Source: Prosthecodimorpha staleyi (GTDB lineage: Bacteria > Pseudomonadota > Alphaproteobacteria > Rhizobiales > Ancalomicrobiaceae). From it: a stretch of 64,000 nucleotides of DNA. Of the stretch, positions 45,248 to 53,362 are shown piece after piece (position 1 is the stretch's first letter; every line of letters starts with the position of its first letter). Under the pieces are notes generated by a model, which was given only the letters and a program-made list of their open reading frames with translations, searched no databases and had not been told where the DNA came from. The stretch covers positions 243,176 through 307,175 of the forward strand of contig NZ_JAHHZF010000009.1 in the NCBI RefSeq assembly GCF_018729455.1, in the 5' to 3' direction. Both the position numbers and the translations under genes were made by a program.

Positions 45248-46294
45248 TCAGATCTTGATCTCGCGATTGAACTTCTCGATCCAGGCCGAGCGCTGCTCGT
45301 TGATCTTCTTCCAGTCCTGGAACACAAACTTCTTCTTCAAGTCGTCGGTGTCCTTGGCCAGTACCTTGGCGATCTCGCCGCCCATCTTGACCTTGGTGTT
45401 GGTCGGCACGATCAGATAGGGGCTGTCCATCAGCTTGGCCTGGACCTCGGGCGACAGGGCCGCCTCGATCAGCTTGAAGGCGAGTTCTTTGTTGGGCGAG
45501 TTCTTGACGATGTGGATGGTCGTCTTGAACGCGATCGCGCCTTCCTTGGGGGCCACGAACTCGACCGGCACGCCCTTGGCCTTGAGGATCTGGATGGCGT
45601 TGAAGTTGCCGGGCGAGATGTCGATCTGGCCCTGCTGGAACAGCGTCGCCAGCGCGCCCGGATTGGTCGCCACCGCGGCGAGGTTCGGCTTCAGCTTCTC
45701 GATCGCCGCGAAGGCCGGGTCGATATTGGCTTCCGAGCCGCCGTGCATCTTGGCGATCTCGACCATGAAGCCGGTGCCGAGCGTCGAGTTCATGTTGGTG
45801 ATGCCGACGCGGCCCTTGAATTCCGGCTTCCAGAGATCCGCCCAGGAGGTCGGCGGGGTCTTGATGACCTCCGGGTTATAGGTCAGGCCGACCACCTGGA
45901 AGAACGGCGCCGGGCCGGTATCGACCTGCGCTTCCGAGATCAGGTCCTTGTAGTAGGCGCTCTTGGCGACCGGATAGGGCTCGACCAGATCCTGCCCGAT
46001 GGCGACCAGCGCGGGACCCGGATCGTGCAGCATCACGTCGATCGGCGGGTTGGCGCGGGCGGCATTGACCTTGGCGATCTGGTCGACCGACAGCATCGGG
46101 TCGAGCACGATCTGGGCATCCGCAGTCGCCTTGCGGAAGGCCGGGACCAGGACGGCCTTGTGGGCTTCCTCCCAGCTGCCCGTGAAGGTGGCGAAGACCA
46201 GCGGGCGCGCCTGCGCCCAGGTCAGACCCGGGAAGGCCTGCATGGCGCCGAGGGCGAGTGCGGTCTTCAGGAGATGGCGGCGATCCAACGACAT
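45248..46294 (-). CDS. Extracellular solute-binding protein (PotD/spermidine-putrescine type)
   Basis: A 348-residue binding protein with a Tat-like signal (DRRHLLKTALALGAMQAFPGLTWAQA) and the SBP_bac_8 fold: LVFATFTGSWEEAHKAVLVPAFRKATADAQIVLD, then GLTYNPEVIKTPPTSWADLWKPEFKGRVGI hinge and SPNKELAFKLIEAALSPEVQAKLM near the C-terminus. It captures the periplasmic substrate for the PotABC-like parts. ATG 46294 lies 8 bp after the ATPase gene. The Tat-type signal implies folding in the cytoplasm before export, which is unusual but not rare in this group. Confidence 0.93.
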   Translation of the reverse strand: MSLDRRHLLKTALALGAMQAFPGLTWAQARPLVFATFTGSWEEAHKAVLVPAFRKATADAQIVLDPMLSVDQIAKVNAARANPPIDVMLHDPGPALVAIGQDLVEPYPVAKSAYYKDLISEAQVDTGPAPFFQVVGLTYNPEVIKTPPTSWADLWKPEFKGRVGITNMNSTLGTGFMVEIAKMHGGSEANIDPAFAAIEKLKPNLAAVATNPGALATLFQQGQIDISPGNFNAIQILKAKGVPVEFVAPKEGAIAFKTTIHIVKNSPNKELAFKLIEAALSPEVQAKLMDSPYLIVPTNTKVKMGGEIAKVLAKDTDDLKKKFVFQDWKKINEQRSAWIEKFNREIKI

Positions 46295-46302
46295 GGCAAT
46301 CC

Positions 46303-47403
46303 TCACGAAGGCAGGAGGGGATAGGCGGAGGCGAGGCCCGGCGCCGCCACGCGGACGCGGACCGGGGTTCCAGGGGTGCGGAGCGCGGTACCGGCGCGGC
46401 GCGGTTCGGCGACCTTGATGCCGAGGCCATCGGCGGTGCGCACCTCGTGCACGACGGTCGGCCCGAGCGGCAGGCCCATCTCGACGACCGCGGCGAAACC
46501 TGCGGGATCGTCGCACAGTTCGAGATGCTCGGGCCGGATGCAGAGCGTGGCGCGCGCGGCCGGGCCGAGGCCGCCGGCGGGCGCCTGCGCGACGATGTCG
46601 GCGCCGGCATCGAGCCGGACGGCCAGTCCGTCGCCGGAGGAGCCCATGACCACGCCGGGCATCCGGTTCGCGGTGCCGACGAAGGTGTTGACGAACAGGG
46701 TCTGCGGCCGGTCGTAGATGTCGAGCGGCGAGCCGAATTGCTCCAACCGGCCCTGGCTCAGCACAGCGACCCGGTCGGCCATCGACAGGGCCTCCTCCTG
46801 GTCGTGGGTGACCATGACGGTCGTTACGCCGGAGAGCCGCTGCAGGCGCTTGATCTCGATCTGCATGTCGAGGCGCAGGTTCTTGTCGAGCGCCGCGAAG
46901 GGCTCGTCGAGCAGCAGGATGCGCGGCTTGATGGCCAGCGCCCGGGCGAGGGCGACGCGCTGCTGCTGGCCGCCGGACAGTTGCCGCGGCAACCGGTCGG
47001 CGAGATGGCCGAGCCGGACGAGGTCCAGCACCCGCTTCGCCTCTGCCTCGCGCGCGGCCTTGCCGACGCCCTGCGCGGCCGGCCCGTAGGCGACATTCTC
47101 GGCCACCGTCATATGCGGGAACAGGGCATAGTTCTGGAACACGATGCCGATCTGGCGCCGGTTCGGCGGCAGGTCGTCGACGATGTCGTCGGCCAGGATG
47201 ATGCGGCCCTCGGTCTGCCGGACGAAGCCGGCGATGATCCGCAGCAGCGTGGTCTTGCCGCAGCCGGAAGGGCCGAGCAGGGCCACCAGTTCGCCGGCGC
47301 GGATGTCGAGATTGATGTTCTCGACCGCCACGCTGGTCCCATATCGATGCGTCACCGCATCGACCACCAGGGACCGTCCACCCATGCCTTCGCCCTGCAC
47401 CAT
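46303..47403 (-). CDS. ABC transporter ATP-binding protein (PotA-like)
   Basis: An about 366-residue importer ATPase. Walker A GPSGCGKTT, Q-loop VFQNYALFPHMTV, signature LSGGQQQR, Walker B ILLLDEPFAALD and switch histidine VTHDQEEA are intact; a TOBE-like C-terminal domain (about 240-366) with LCIRPEHLEL follows. First gene of the PotA-SBP-PotB-PotC-like operon. Alternative in-frame ATGs at 47430 and 47385 exist; 47403 is a compromise. Divergent from an amidase gene, suggesting that the amidase acts on the imported compound. Confidence 0.93.
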   Translation of the reverse strand: MVQGEGMGGRSLVVDAVTHRYGTSVAVENINLDIRAGELVALLGPSGCGKTTLLRIIAGFVRQTEGRIILADDIVDDLPPNRRQIGIVFQNYALFPHMTVAENVAYGPAAQGVGKAAREAEAKRVLDLVRLGHLADRLPRQLSGGQQQRVALARALAIKPRILLLDEPFAALDKNLRLDMQIEIKRLQRLSGVTTVMVTHDQEEALSMADRVAVLSQGRLEQFGSPLDIYDRPQTLFVNTFVGTANRMPGVVMGSSGDGLAVRLDAGADIVAQAPAGGLGPAARATLCIRPEHLELCDDPAGFAAVVEMGLPLGPTVVHEVRTADGLGIKVAEPRRAGTALRTPGTPVRVRVAAPGLASAYPLLPS

Positions 47404-47454
47404 CGCACCCGTCCGGCATCCGTCTTGCATGACTGGACTTCAGCAATGGGCATG

Positions 47455-47486
47455 CCAAATTGGTGAAAGTCTCTATGAATCAGAGA
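47455..47486. promoter_or_regulatory. Two small dyads between the transporter and amidase genes
   Basis: CCAAATTGG (47455-47463) and TCTCT-N7-AGAGA (47470-47486) lie side by side in the 127-bp divergent intergenic region. They may be operator or promoter elements shared by both genes; no regulator is recognised nearby. Confidence 0.35.
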
Positions 47487-47557
47487 ATTGAGGTCTGTGA
47501 TGTCAGTCTGCGGGACGATCGCAGCCCAACAAAAAGGCAGGAACGCGGGGGCACTGC

Positions 47558-48997
47558 ATGAAAAGCCGACAGACCGGGACGGAAGCCGCCGGGACGCCCG
47601 CCGATGCCGTCACGCTCGCCCGCCACCTCGCCGCGCGTGAGGTTTCGGCCGAAGAGGTCGTGACGGCCGCGCTGGACCGGATCGCCCGGCTCGAGCCGAC
47701 GCTGAAGGCCTTCATCACCGTCGATCGCGAGGGCGCGATCGCCACCGCGTGCCGGCTCGATGCGGCCGACCGGCCGGTCGGCCCGCTGCACGGGCTGCCG
47801 GTCGCCGTCAAGGACGTGACCGATACCGCGGGTCTTCGGACCACGCGCGGCTCGCTGCTCTTCGCCGACAACGTTCCCGCAGCCGACGACCCGGCGGTGG
47901 CGCGCCTGAAGGCGGCCGGGGCGGTCATCGTCGGCAAGACCAACACGCCGGAATTCGGTTTCGGCGCGGTCTGCACCAACCGCATCCAGGGGCCGACCGC
48001 CAATCCCTACGACCCGCGCCTGACCTCCGGCGGCTCCTCGGGCGGGTCGGCCGCGGCGGTGGCGGCCGGGCTGGTGCCGCTCGCCCAGGGTACGGATTTC
48101 GGCGGATCGGTGCGCACCCCGGCCGGCTTCTGCGGCATCGTCTCGGTCCGCCCGACGCCGGGCCGGATCGCCGAGCCGGGCCGGGACCTCGCCTGGACCG
48201 GGCTTGCCAGCCACGGCGTCATGGCCCGCACCGTCGCCGATGCGGCCCTGATGCTCGCCGCGATGGCGGGACCCGATCCGGCCGATCCGCTGTCCTTGAC
48301 CGCCTGGCCGCCGCTCGCCACGCCCGACCCGGCCTCGGGGGCGGTGCTCGGGCCGGTGCGCGTCGCCGCCACGGCCGATTTCGGCGTCGCGCCGATCGCC
48401 GACGCGGTCCGGCACCGTTTCGAGGAGGCAGTCGCCCGTCTCGCCGCCGTCGCCGGCCCGGTCGAGCGCGCGCATCCGGACTGCGCGGAGGCGCCCGCAG
48501 CGTTCCGAACCCTGCGTGCCGCCCAGATCGAGCGTGGTCTGGCCGATCTGGTCGACGGGCGCGAGGACCTTCTGACCGATCCGGTGCGCTGGAATCTCGG
48601 CGCCGGGCGCGGCCTGACCGCGCGCGCCTACCTTGAGGCGGAAGCGGCGCGGGCGCGGCTCTGGCGCCGCTTCATCGCCTTCTTCCAGACCCGCGACGTG
48701 CTGGTCGCCCCGGCGGCCTCGGTCATGCCCTGGCCCCATGCCGATGGCGAGGTTCTGGAAATCGACGGCCGCCCGCTCGCCGACATCCTCGACTATCTGA
48801 CGGTCACTTTCGTGGTCTCGCTGGTCGGCTTTCCGGTCGTCACCCTGCCGGCGCCCTTCGACGACCTGCCCTTCGGTCTGCAGCTGATCGGCCGGCCGGG
48901 CGAGGAGGCGCGGCTTCTCGCCTTCGCGGCCCGGCTGGAGGCTGAGGTGGGCTTCGTCTGGCGGCCGCCATTGATGCCGGCGGAGGTCCGGCCGTGA
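47558..48997 (+). CDS. Amidase (amidase-signature family), copy 1
   Basis: A 479-residue amidase-signature hydrolase. The Ser-cisSer-Lys triad is complete: Lys85 (VAVKDV), Ser160 (GGSSGGSAA) and Ser184 (GTDFGGSVRTPA), at the standard spacing. The family hydrolyses carboxamides, including malonamate, aryl amides and glutamyl-tRNA. It is not GatA-like by context, because no gatBC neighbours exist. No signal peptide, so cytoplasmic. It is divergent from a PotA-type operon and convergent with a maleate-isomerase-like gene, so substrate import and amide hydrolysis are probably linked. Confidence 0.92.
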   Translation: MKSRQTGTEAAGTPADAVTLARHLAAREVSAEEVVTAALDRIARLEPTLKAFITVDREGAIATACRLDAADRPVGPLHGLPVAVKDVTDTAGLRTTRGSLLFADNVPAADDPAVARLKAAGAVIVGKTNTPEFGFGAVCTNRIQGPTANPYDPRLTSGGSSGGSAAAVAAGLVPLAQGTDFGGSVRTPAGFCGIVSVRPTPGRIAEPGRDLAWTGLASHGVMARTVADAALMLAAMAGPDPADPLSLTAWPPLATPDPASGAVLGPVRVAATADFGVAPIADAVRHRFEEAVARLAAVAGPVERAHPDCAEAPAAFRTLRAAQIERGLADLVDGREDLLTDPVRWNLGAGRGLTARAYLEAEAARARLWRRFIAFFQTRDVLVAPAASVMPWPHADGEVLEIDGRPLADILDYLTVTFVVSLVGFPVVTLPAPFDDLPFGLQLIGRPGEEARLLAFAARLEAEVGFVWRPPLMPAEVRP

Positions 48998-49017
48998 GCG
49001 CGCTCGGGCGCGGTCCC

Positions 49018-49731
49018 TCAGGCGAACAGGCGGCCCCAGCGCGGCGCCTGGAAGCCCGAACGTCCGGCGGCGCGCAAGGCGCCGTCGAGGGTGACGACGC
49101 AACTGTCGACGACGGCGACGCCATGCTCGTCCTCCCAGCGCGCGGCATGCGGCGCGCCGGCGACGTTGGTGCACAGGATCACGATCGCGTCGGGCTTCGC
49201 CGCCGCCACAGTCGCCACTTGTCCGTCGAGCGTCGCCGCATCGACCGTGCCGAAGGTGAAGTTGTCGCGGATGCCGAGATGGCTTTCGGCGACGACGCGT
49301 ACGCCCTCGCGGCCGTAGACCTCGGCGATGCGGGCCTGGACATCGGCCGTATAGGGGGTGACCAGGCCGATCGAACGGATGTTTGCGCGGGAAAACAGGT
49401 CAAACAGGGCGAGCACACAGGTGCTGGCCGGGGCGCCGGCCGCGGCGGCGAGCCGGTCGGCCAGCGCGCGGTCGCGGTCGAGGCCGAGCCAGCTGGCGCT
49501 GGTACCGTTCCAGGTCACCACATCGACATGGGCATGGCCGAGCAGTTCGGCCGCCGCCAGCATCGGCTGGTCGTCGAACTGGCCGAGCGCGGCCCGGTCG
49601 AGTGCGATCTCGGTGACCTTGAAGCGGGCGAAATGCGCCGTCACGTCGGCAAGCTCGCGGACCATCGCGGCCGTGACCGGCTCCAGGACGGTGTTGGACG
49701 ACGGCGTCAGCATGCCGATGCGCAGGGTCAT
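49018..49731 (-). CDS. Maleate isomerase/arylmalonate decarboxylase-like protein
   Basis: A 237-residue Asp/Glu-racemase-superfamily protein of the maleate isomerase (NicE/EnzA)-like group: the N-terminal GMLTPSSNTVLEP motif is diagnostic. Maleate isomerases use two cysteines; here the first region reads VVTWNGTSASWLG with no cysteine, while ILCTNVAGAP keeps the second. A single cysteine is the arrangement of arylmalonate decarboxylase-like relatives. The real reaction is uncertain. Flanked by two amidase genes, it could process a carboxylate released by amide hydrolysis. Confidence 0.83.
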   Translation of the reverse strand: MTLRIGMLTPSSNTVLEPVTAAMVRELADVTAHFARFKVTEIALDRAALGQFDDQPMLAAAELLGHAHVDVVTWNGTSASWLGLDRDRALADRLAAAAGAPASTCVLALFDLFSRANIRSIGLVTPYTADVQARIAEVYGREGVRVVAESHLGIRDNFTFGTVDAATLDGQVATVAAAKPDAIVILCTNVAGAPHAARWEDEHGVAVVDSCVVTLDGALRAAGRSGFQAPRWGRLFA

Positions 49732-49895
49732 GTCCGGAAGGCTCCGCGGGGATCACGTTCGGGCACGGTGGTAGCGGGTAGGGGCGCGGCACGCATGCCG
49801 CAATTTCGGGCAGCCGGCCGCGGCCGGCATGGCGCCATCCATGGCATCCGTTCGTGTTGCAGCAGCGGCCGGGTAAATTCAACGAGGGAAACGGC

Positions 49896-51317
49896 ATGAC
49901 GATCGATGAGGAAACCGGCGCGGTGGCGATCGCCGCGGCGGTCGGGGCGGGGCAGATCTCGGCGGCCGAGGTCGCGGCCGATGCGGCGCGCCGGATCGAG
50001 GCGGCGGCGGATCTGGTCGCGGTGGTCGATTTCGATCCCGACGAGGGCCGGGTTGCGGCGGCCGAAGTCGACCGACGGCTGGCGGCCGGGGAGAGCCTGC
50101 CGCTCGCCGGCGTGCCGATCCTGGTCAAGGACAATCTCTGGGTCGGTGGCCGGCGCGTGACGCAGGGCTCGCGGCTCTTCGCCGACTTCCGCCCGCCCGC
50201 CGACGCGATCGGCGTCGCCCGCATGCGCGCCGCCGGGGCGGTCGTGATGGGCATGGCCAATTCGTCCGAATTCGCCTGCAAGGGCATGACGACCAACAAG
50301 GTCTACGGCACGACCCGCCACCCGCTGGACCCGCGCCTGACCCCCGGCGGATCCTCCGGCGGACCGGCCTCGGCCGTGGCGGCGGGGCTCGTCCCGGTCG
50401 CGCTCGGCACCGACGGCGGCGGGTCGAGCCGGCGCCCGCCGGCCCATGTCGGTGCGGTCGGCTACAAACCCTCCTACGGCGCGGTGCCGCGCGGTCCGGG
50501 CTTCGCGAGCCCGTTCGGCGGGCTCTCCTGCATCTCGCCGATCGCCAATGCGGTCGCCGACATCCGCCTGGTCATGACGGTCCTGGCCGGCCCCGACCCG
50601 CGCGATGCCGAAAGCCTGATCGCGCTCTTCGACGGCCGGGACGGCCCCTCCGCCCCGCGCATCGCCTGGTCGCCGAAACTCGGGCTCGACGTGCCTGTCG
50701 ACGCCGCGGTGGCCGAGGGGCTGGAGAGGGCCGTGGCCGCCCTACAGGCCGCCGGGATGACTGTGGAGCGGCGCGATCCGGTCTGGCCGGACGGACTGAC
50801 CGAACTGTCGCTGATGCCGATCCAGTTCGCCGGTCTGGCGGCGATCCACGGCGAGGCCTGGCGGCGCGACCCGTCGCTGTTCGATCCCGATGTCGGCCGG
50901 CAGATCGAGCAGGGGCTGGCCATGGACGGGCCGACCGTCTCGCGGGCCTTCCTCTTGTCGCAGGAGGTGCGCCGGTCGGTGGCGCGCTTCTTCCTGGATG
51001 TCGATTTCCTGCTCGCCCCAACGGTGCCCTGTTGCGCCTGGCCGAACGACCGGCTCGGGCCGGAGACGATCGGCGGCATCGCCGTCGCCCCGCGCGCCCA
51101 TGCGGTCTTCACGCCCTTCTTCAATCATGCCCAGGTGCCGGCGATCTCGCTGCCTGCCGGCCGCGACGCGCAGGGCCTGCCGTTCGGATTGCAGATCGCG
51201 GCCGCGCGCGGCTGGGATTTCCGCCTGATCGGCTTTGCGGAGCGGATCGAGGCCATCCTCGATGGCGCCGGGCTTTGGACCGCCGGCCGGCCCGCGGCAC
51301 CGCGGAGGCGCGCATGA
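49896..51317 (+). CDS. Amidase (amidase-signature family), copy 2
   Basis: A 473-residue amidase with the complete triad Lys78 (PILVKDN), Ser153 (GGSSGGPAS) and Ser177 (GTDGGGSSRRPP). It differs from copy 1 in the nucleophile loop and lacks its long acidic insertions. The start at 49896 follows GAGGGA; a longer frame upstream is not supported. The stop overlaps the ATG of the racemase-like gene (ATGA), so amide hydrolysis is coupled to that activity, as in hydantoinase/carbamoylase-racemase operons. Divergent from the maleate-isomerase-like gene. Confidence 0.92.
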   Translation: MTIDEETGAVAIAAAVGAGQISAAEVAADAARRIEAAADLVAVVDFDPDEGRVAAAEVDRRLAAGESLPLAGVPILVKDNLWVGGRRVTQGSRLFADFRPPADAIGVARMRAAGAVVMGMANSSEFACKGMTTNKVYGTTRHPLDPRLTPGGSSGGPASAVAAGLVPVALGTDGGGSSRRPPAHVGAVGYKPSYGAVPRGPGFASPFGGLSCISPIANAVADIRLVMTVLAGPDPRDAESLIALFDGRDGPSAPRIAWSPKLGLDVPVDAAVAEGLERAVAALQAAGMTVERRDPVWPDGLTELSLMPIQFAGLAAIHGEAWRRDPSLFDPDVGRQIEQGLAMDGPTVSRAFLLSQEVRRSVARFFLDVDFLLAPTVPCCAWPNDRLGPETIGGIAVAPRAHAVFTPFFNHAQVPAISLPAGRDAQGLPFGLQIAAARGWDFRLIGFAERIEAILDGAGLWTAGRPAAPRRRA

Positions 51318-52057
51318 GGATCCTGGTCGCCAACCCCAACACCAGCGAGAGCGTCACCGAGCGCCTGCTCGCGGTCGGCCGCGCCGCCGCCGCCCCCGGC
51401 ACCGAACTGGTCGGCGCCACCGCGCCGCGCGGCGTGCCGTATATCTCCAGCCGGATCGAGGCCCAGATCGGCGGCGCGGTCCTCCTGGAAACGTTGGCCG
51501 AGCGGGCCGCCGGCTTCGATGCCGTCATCGTCGCCGCCTTCGGCGATCCGGGCCTCGGCGCGGCGCGCGAACTGCTCGACATCCCGGTCGTCGGCTATGC
51601 CGAGGCGGCGATGGTCACGGCGCTGATGCTCGGCCGCCGCTTCGCGGTCGTCACCTTCACGACGGCCATGGAGCCCTGGTACCGGGAATGCATCGAGGCC
51701 AACGGGCTGCAGGGCCGCTCGGCCGGCGTGCGTTGCGCGGACCGCGCCTTCACGTCGATCGACAGCGTCCAGGCCGAGATGGAGGACCATCTTGTCGCCC
51801 TGGCCGGCCGGGCAATCGTTGAGGACGGGGCCGACGTGATCGTGCTCGGCGGGGCGCCGCTGGCCGGGCTGGCCGCCCGGGTGCGCGGCCGCGTGCCGGT
51901 GCCCTGCGTCGACGCCATGGTGGCGGCGGTCAAGCAGGCGGAGGCGCTGGTCGCACTCGATCCGGCCAAGCCGACGGTCGGCAACTATCGGCGGCCGGCC
52001 GGCAAGCCGAGCACGGGCCTCGCCCCGGCGCTGGCACGACGGTTGGCCGAAGGGTAG
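51314..52057 (+). CDS. Hydantoin racemase-like protein lacking both catalytic cysteines
   Basis: A 247-residue Asp/Glu/hydantoin-racemase-superfamily protein (HyuE-like): MRILVANPNTSESVTERL, AFGDPGL, GYAEAAMVTALML, and VIVLGGAPLAGLA. In HyuE the two acid/base cysteines sit in ACFGDPG- and LGCAGM-type motifs; here these positions are Ala75 and Gly180. Classical two-base racemisation is therefore unlikely. ATG 51314 overlaps the amidase stop, so the protein works with that amidase, maybe as a lyase, isomerase or substrate-binding partner. It converges with the AraC gene. Confidence 0.82.
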   Translation: MRILVANPNTSESVTERLLAVGRAAAAPGTELVGATAPRGVPYISSRIEAQIGGAVLLETLAERAAGFDAVIVAAFGDPGLGAARELLDIPVVGYAEAAMVTALMLGRRFAVVTFTTAMEPWYRECIEANGLQGRSAGVRCADRAFTSIDSVQAEMEDHLVALAGRAIVEDGADVIVLGGAPLAGLAARVRGRVPVPCVDAMVAAVKQAEALVALDPAKPTVGNYRRPAGKPSTGLAPALARRLAEG

Positions 52058-52138
52058 CGCGGGCGCGAAGGGAATGGGCGGCCGGCTGCGGTCCGTTCCG
52101 GCCGCGCCGCGGTGCCGTGCGGTGGCGCCGGGCGACCC

Positions 52139-53059
52139 TCACGCATCGGGCCGAACCGGCGCGAGCGCGACGGCGCTGCGCTGGTCTCTGCGGTAGTCGG
52201 CCGGCGTGGTGCCCATCTCCTTGCGGAAGATCCGGGTCAGATGGCTCTGGTCGGCGAAGCCGGTCAGGAGCGCGATTTCCTTGATCGACAAGGCCCCGCG
52301 CCGCAGATGAGCGGCCGCGGCCTCGACGCGCATCTGCGTCACGTAGCTGTGCGGAGGCATGCCGAAATAGGCGCGGAACTTCCGCGCAAAGGCATCCGGC
52401 GCAAAGCCGGTGACGGCGGCCAGTTCGGCGAGCGAGACGTTCCGGCCAAGATTGTCGCGCAGGAATTCGGCGATCCGCTGCGCGTGGCTGCGGGACAGCG
52501 GTCCATGCGCAGGCGGGCGGCGGAAGGTGACCGAGGCATAGTTGCGCAGAATGTGGATGTTGGCCTGCAGCGCCAGGGCATCAACGAAGAGGCGTCCGCC
52601 GGCCTCGCCCGCCGCCACTTCGTGAGCCGCCTGACGGGCGATCGTCTCCAGGGCGCCATCGTCGGCGCGCAAGACGTCGCGCAATTCCAGGCGCTCGGCC
52701 GGCTGATCGAAGACCTCGTTGGCGGTGCGGATCATGCTGGCCGGCGAGATGTAGAAATGGGTCACCTCGACCCTGTCCCCCCAATGCCAGTGCGAATTCT
52801 CGGCGCGGGTCAGCAGACTGACCACGCCGCGCCCGACCCGGTCCTGCCGCCACGGCCCTGTGACCCGCCGGTTCATGGCTGTTTCGCCCTGGCGGTAGAT
52901 GACCACGAGATAGTCGTCGAGCGGCGGAATGTCGACGTCCAGCGGTGCGTAGTCGAAGATGCGGAGCCGGAAATCTGAGCATGCCCAAGACGAGCTGTCG
53001 AGGACAAGCCGGCCAGGAACGTAAGTCGGCAGTGACATGTAGTTGATGGTGCTGCTCAT
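52139..53059 (-). CDS. AraC family transcriptional regulator
   Basis: A 306-residue regulator: an N-terminal sensor domain of the AraC-binding-domain type (about 15-180), and C-terminal double helix-turn-helix (about 200-295: AQRIAEFLRDNLGRNVSLAELAAVTGFAPDAFARKFRAYFGMPPHSYVTQMRVEAA then ALSIKEIALLTGFADQSHLTRIFRKEMGTTPADYRR). The conserved F[R/K]xxxGxxPxxY motif is intact. It is divergent from the Baeyer-Villiger monooxygenase gene across 303 bp and very likely activates it. The AraC output domain resembles those of cyclic-ketone or alkane catabolic activators, but no effector is known. Confidence 0.92.
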   Translation of the reverse strand: MSSTINYMSLPTYVPGRLVLDSSSWACSDFRLRIFDYAPLDVDIPPLDDYLVVIYRQGETAMNRRVTGPWRQDRVGRGVVSLLTRAENSHWHWGDRVEVTHFYISPASMIRTANEVFDQPAERLELRDVLRADDGALETIARQAAHEVAAGEAGGRLFVDALALQANIHILRNYASVTFRRPPAHGPLSRSHAQRIAEFLRDNLGRNVSLAELAAVTGFAPDAFARKFRAYFGMPPHSYVTQMRVEAAAAHLRRGALSIKEIALLTGFADQSHLTRIFRKEMGTTPADYRRDQRSAVALAPVRPDA

Positions 53060-53362
53060 CGCGCAAGGGTCCGAGAAGCGTCAGGTTTACTTACGTTGCC
53101 ATGCCGCATGATTTGTGCGGTGCACAATTTGGCTCATCCGTTCATCAACGCATAGACATCGCCTTTTGTCGAGCCAATGCGCCGGCAATCGCACCGACAG
53201 TCGGATCCGTTCCAAATTTTGCAGGAAGCCTTCAAGACCGGCTCGGCGGTTTCAGGCGAGCCTTTGGACATCCGACAAGGATGGGCTGTGCTGCCGGGAG
53301 GGCGCACGCTCGGGGATGCGCTTGGGACAGGCGCCCCCAGGGACGGACCATGGGAGGACGAT
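53060..53362. promoter_or_regulatory. Divergent AraC-monooxygenase region with 15-bp dyad
   Basis: This 303-bp region holds no gene. A perfect inverted repeat TTGTGC-GGT-GCACAA lies at 53113-53127, 54 bp from the AraC start and 236 bp from the monooxygenase start. AraC-type activators usually bind direct repeats, so the dyad could belong to another factor. Confidence 0.5.

Noticed and set aside
47416..47428. GCATC-CGT-CTTGC near the PotA-like start
   Set aside because: Matches 8 of 10 arm bases but is isolated in region 3 and a match at this level is expected by chance; kept out of the regulon.
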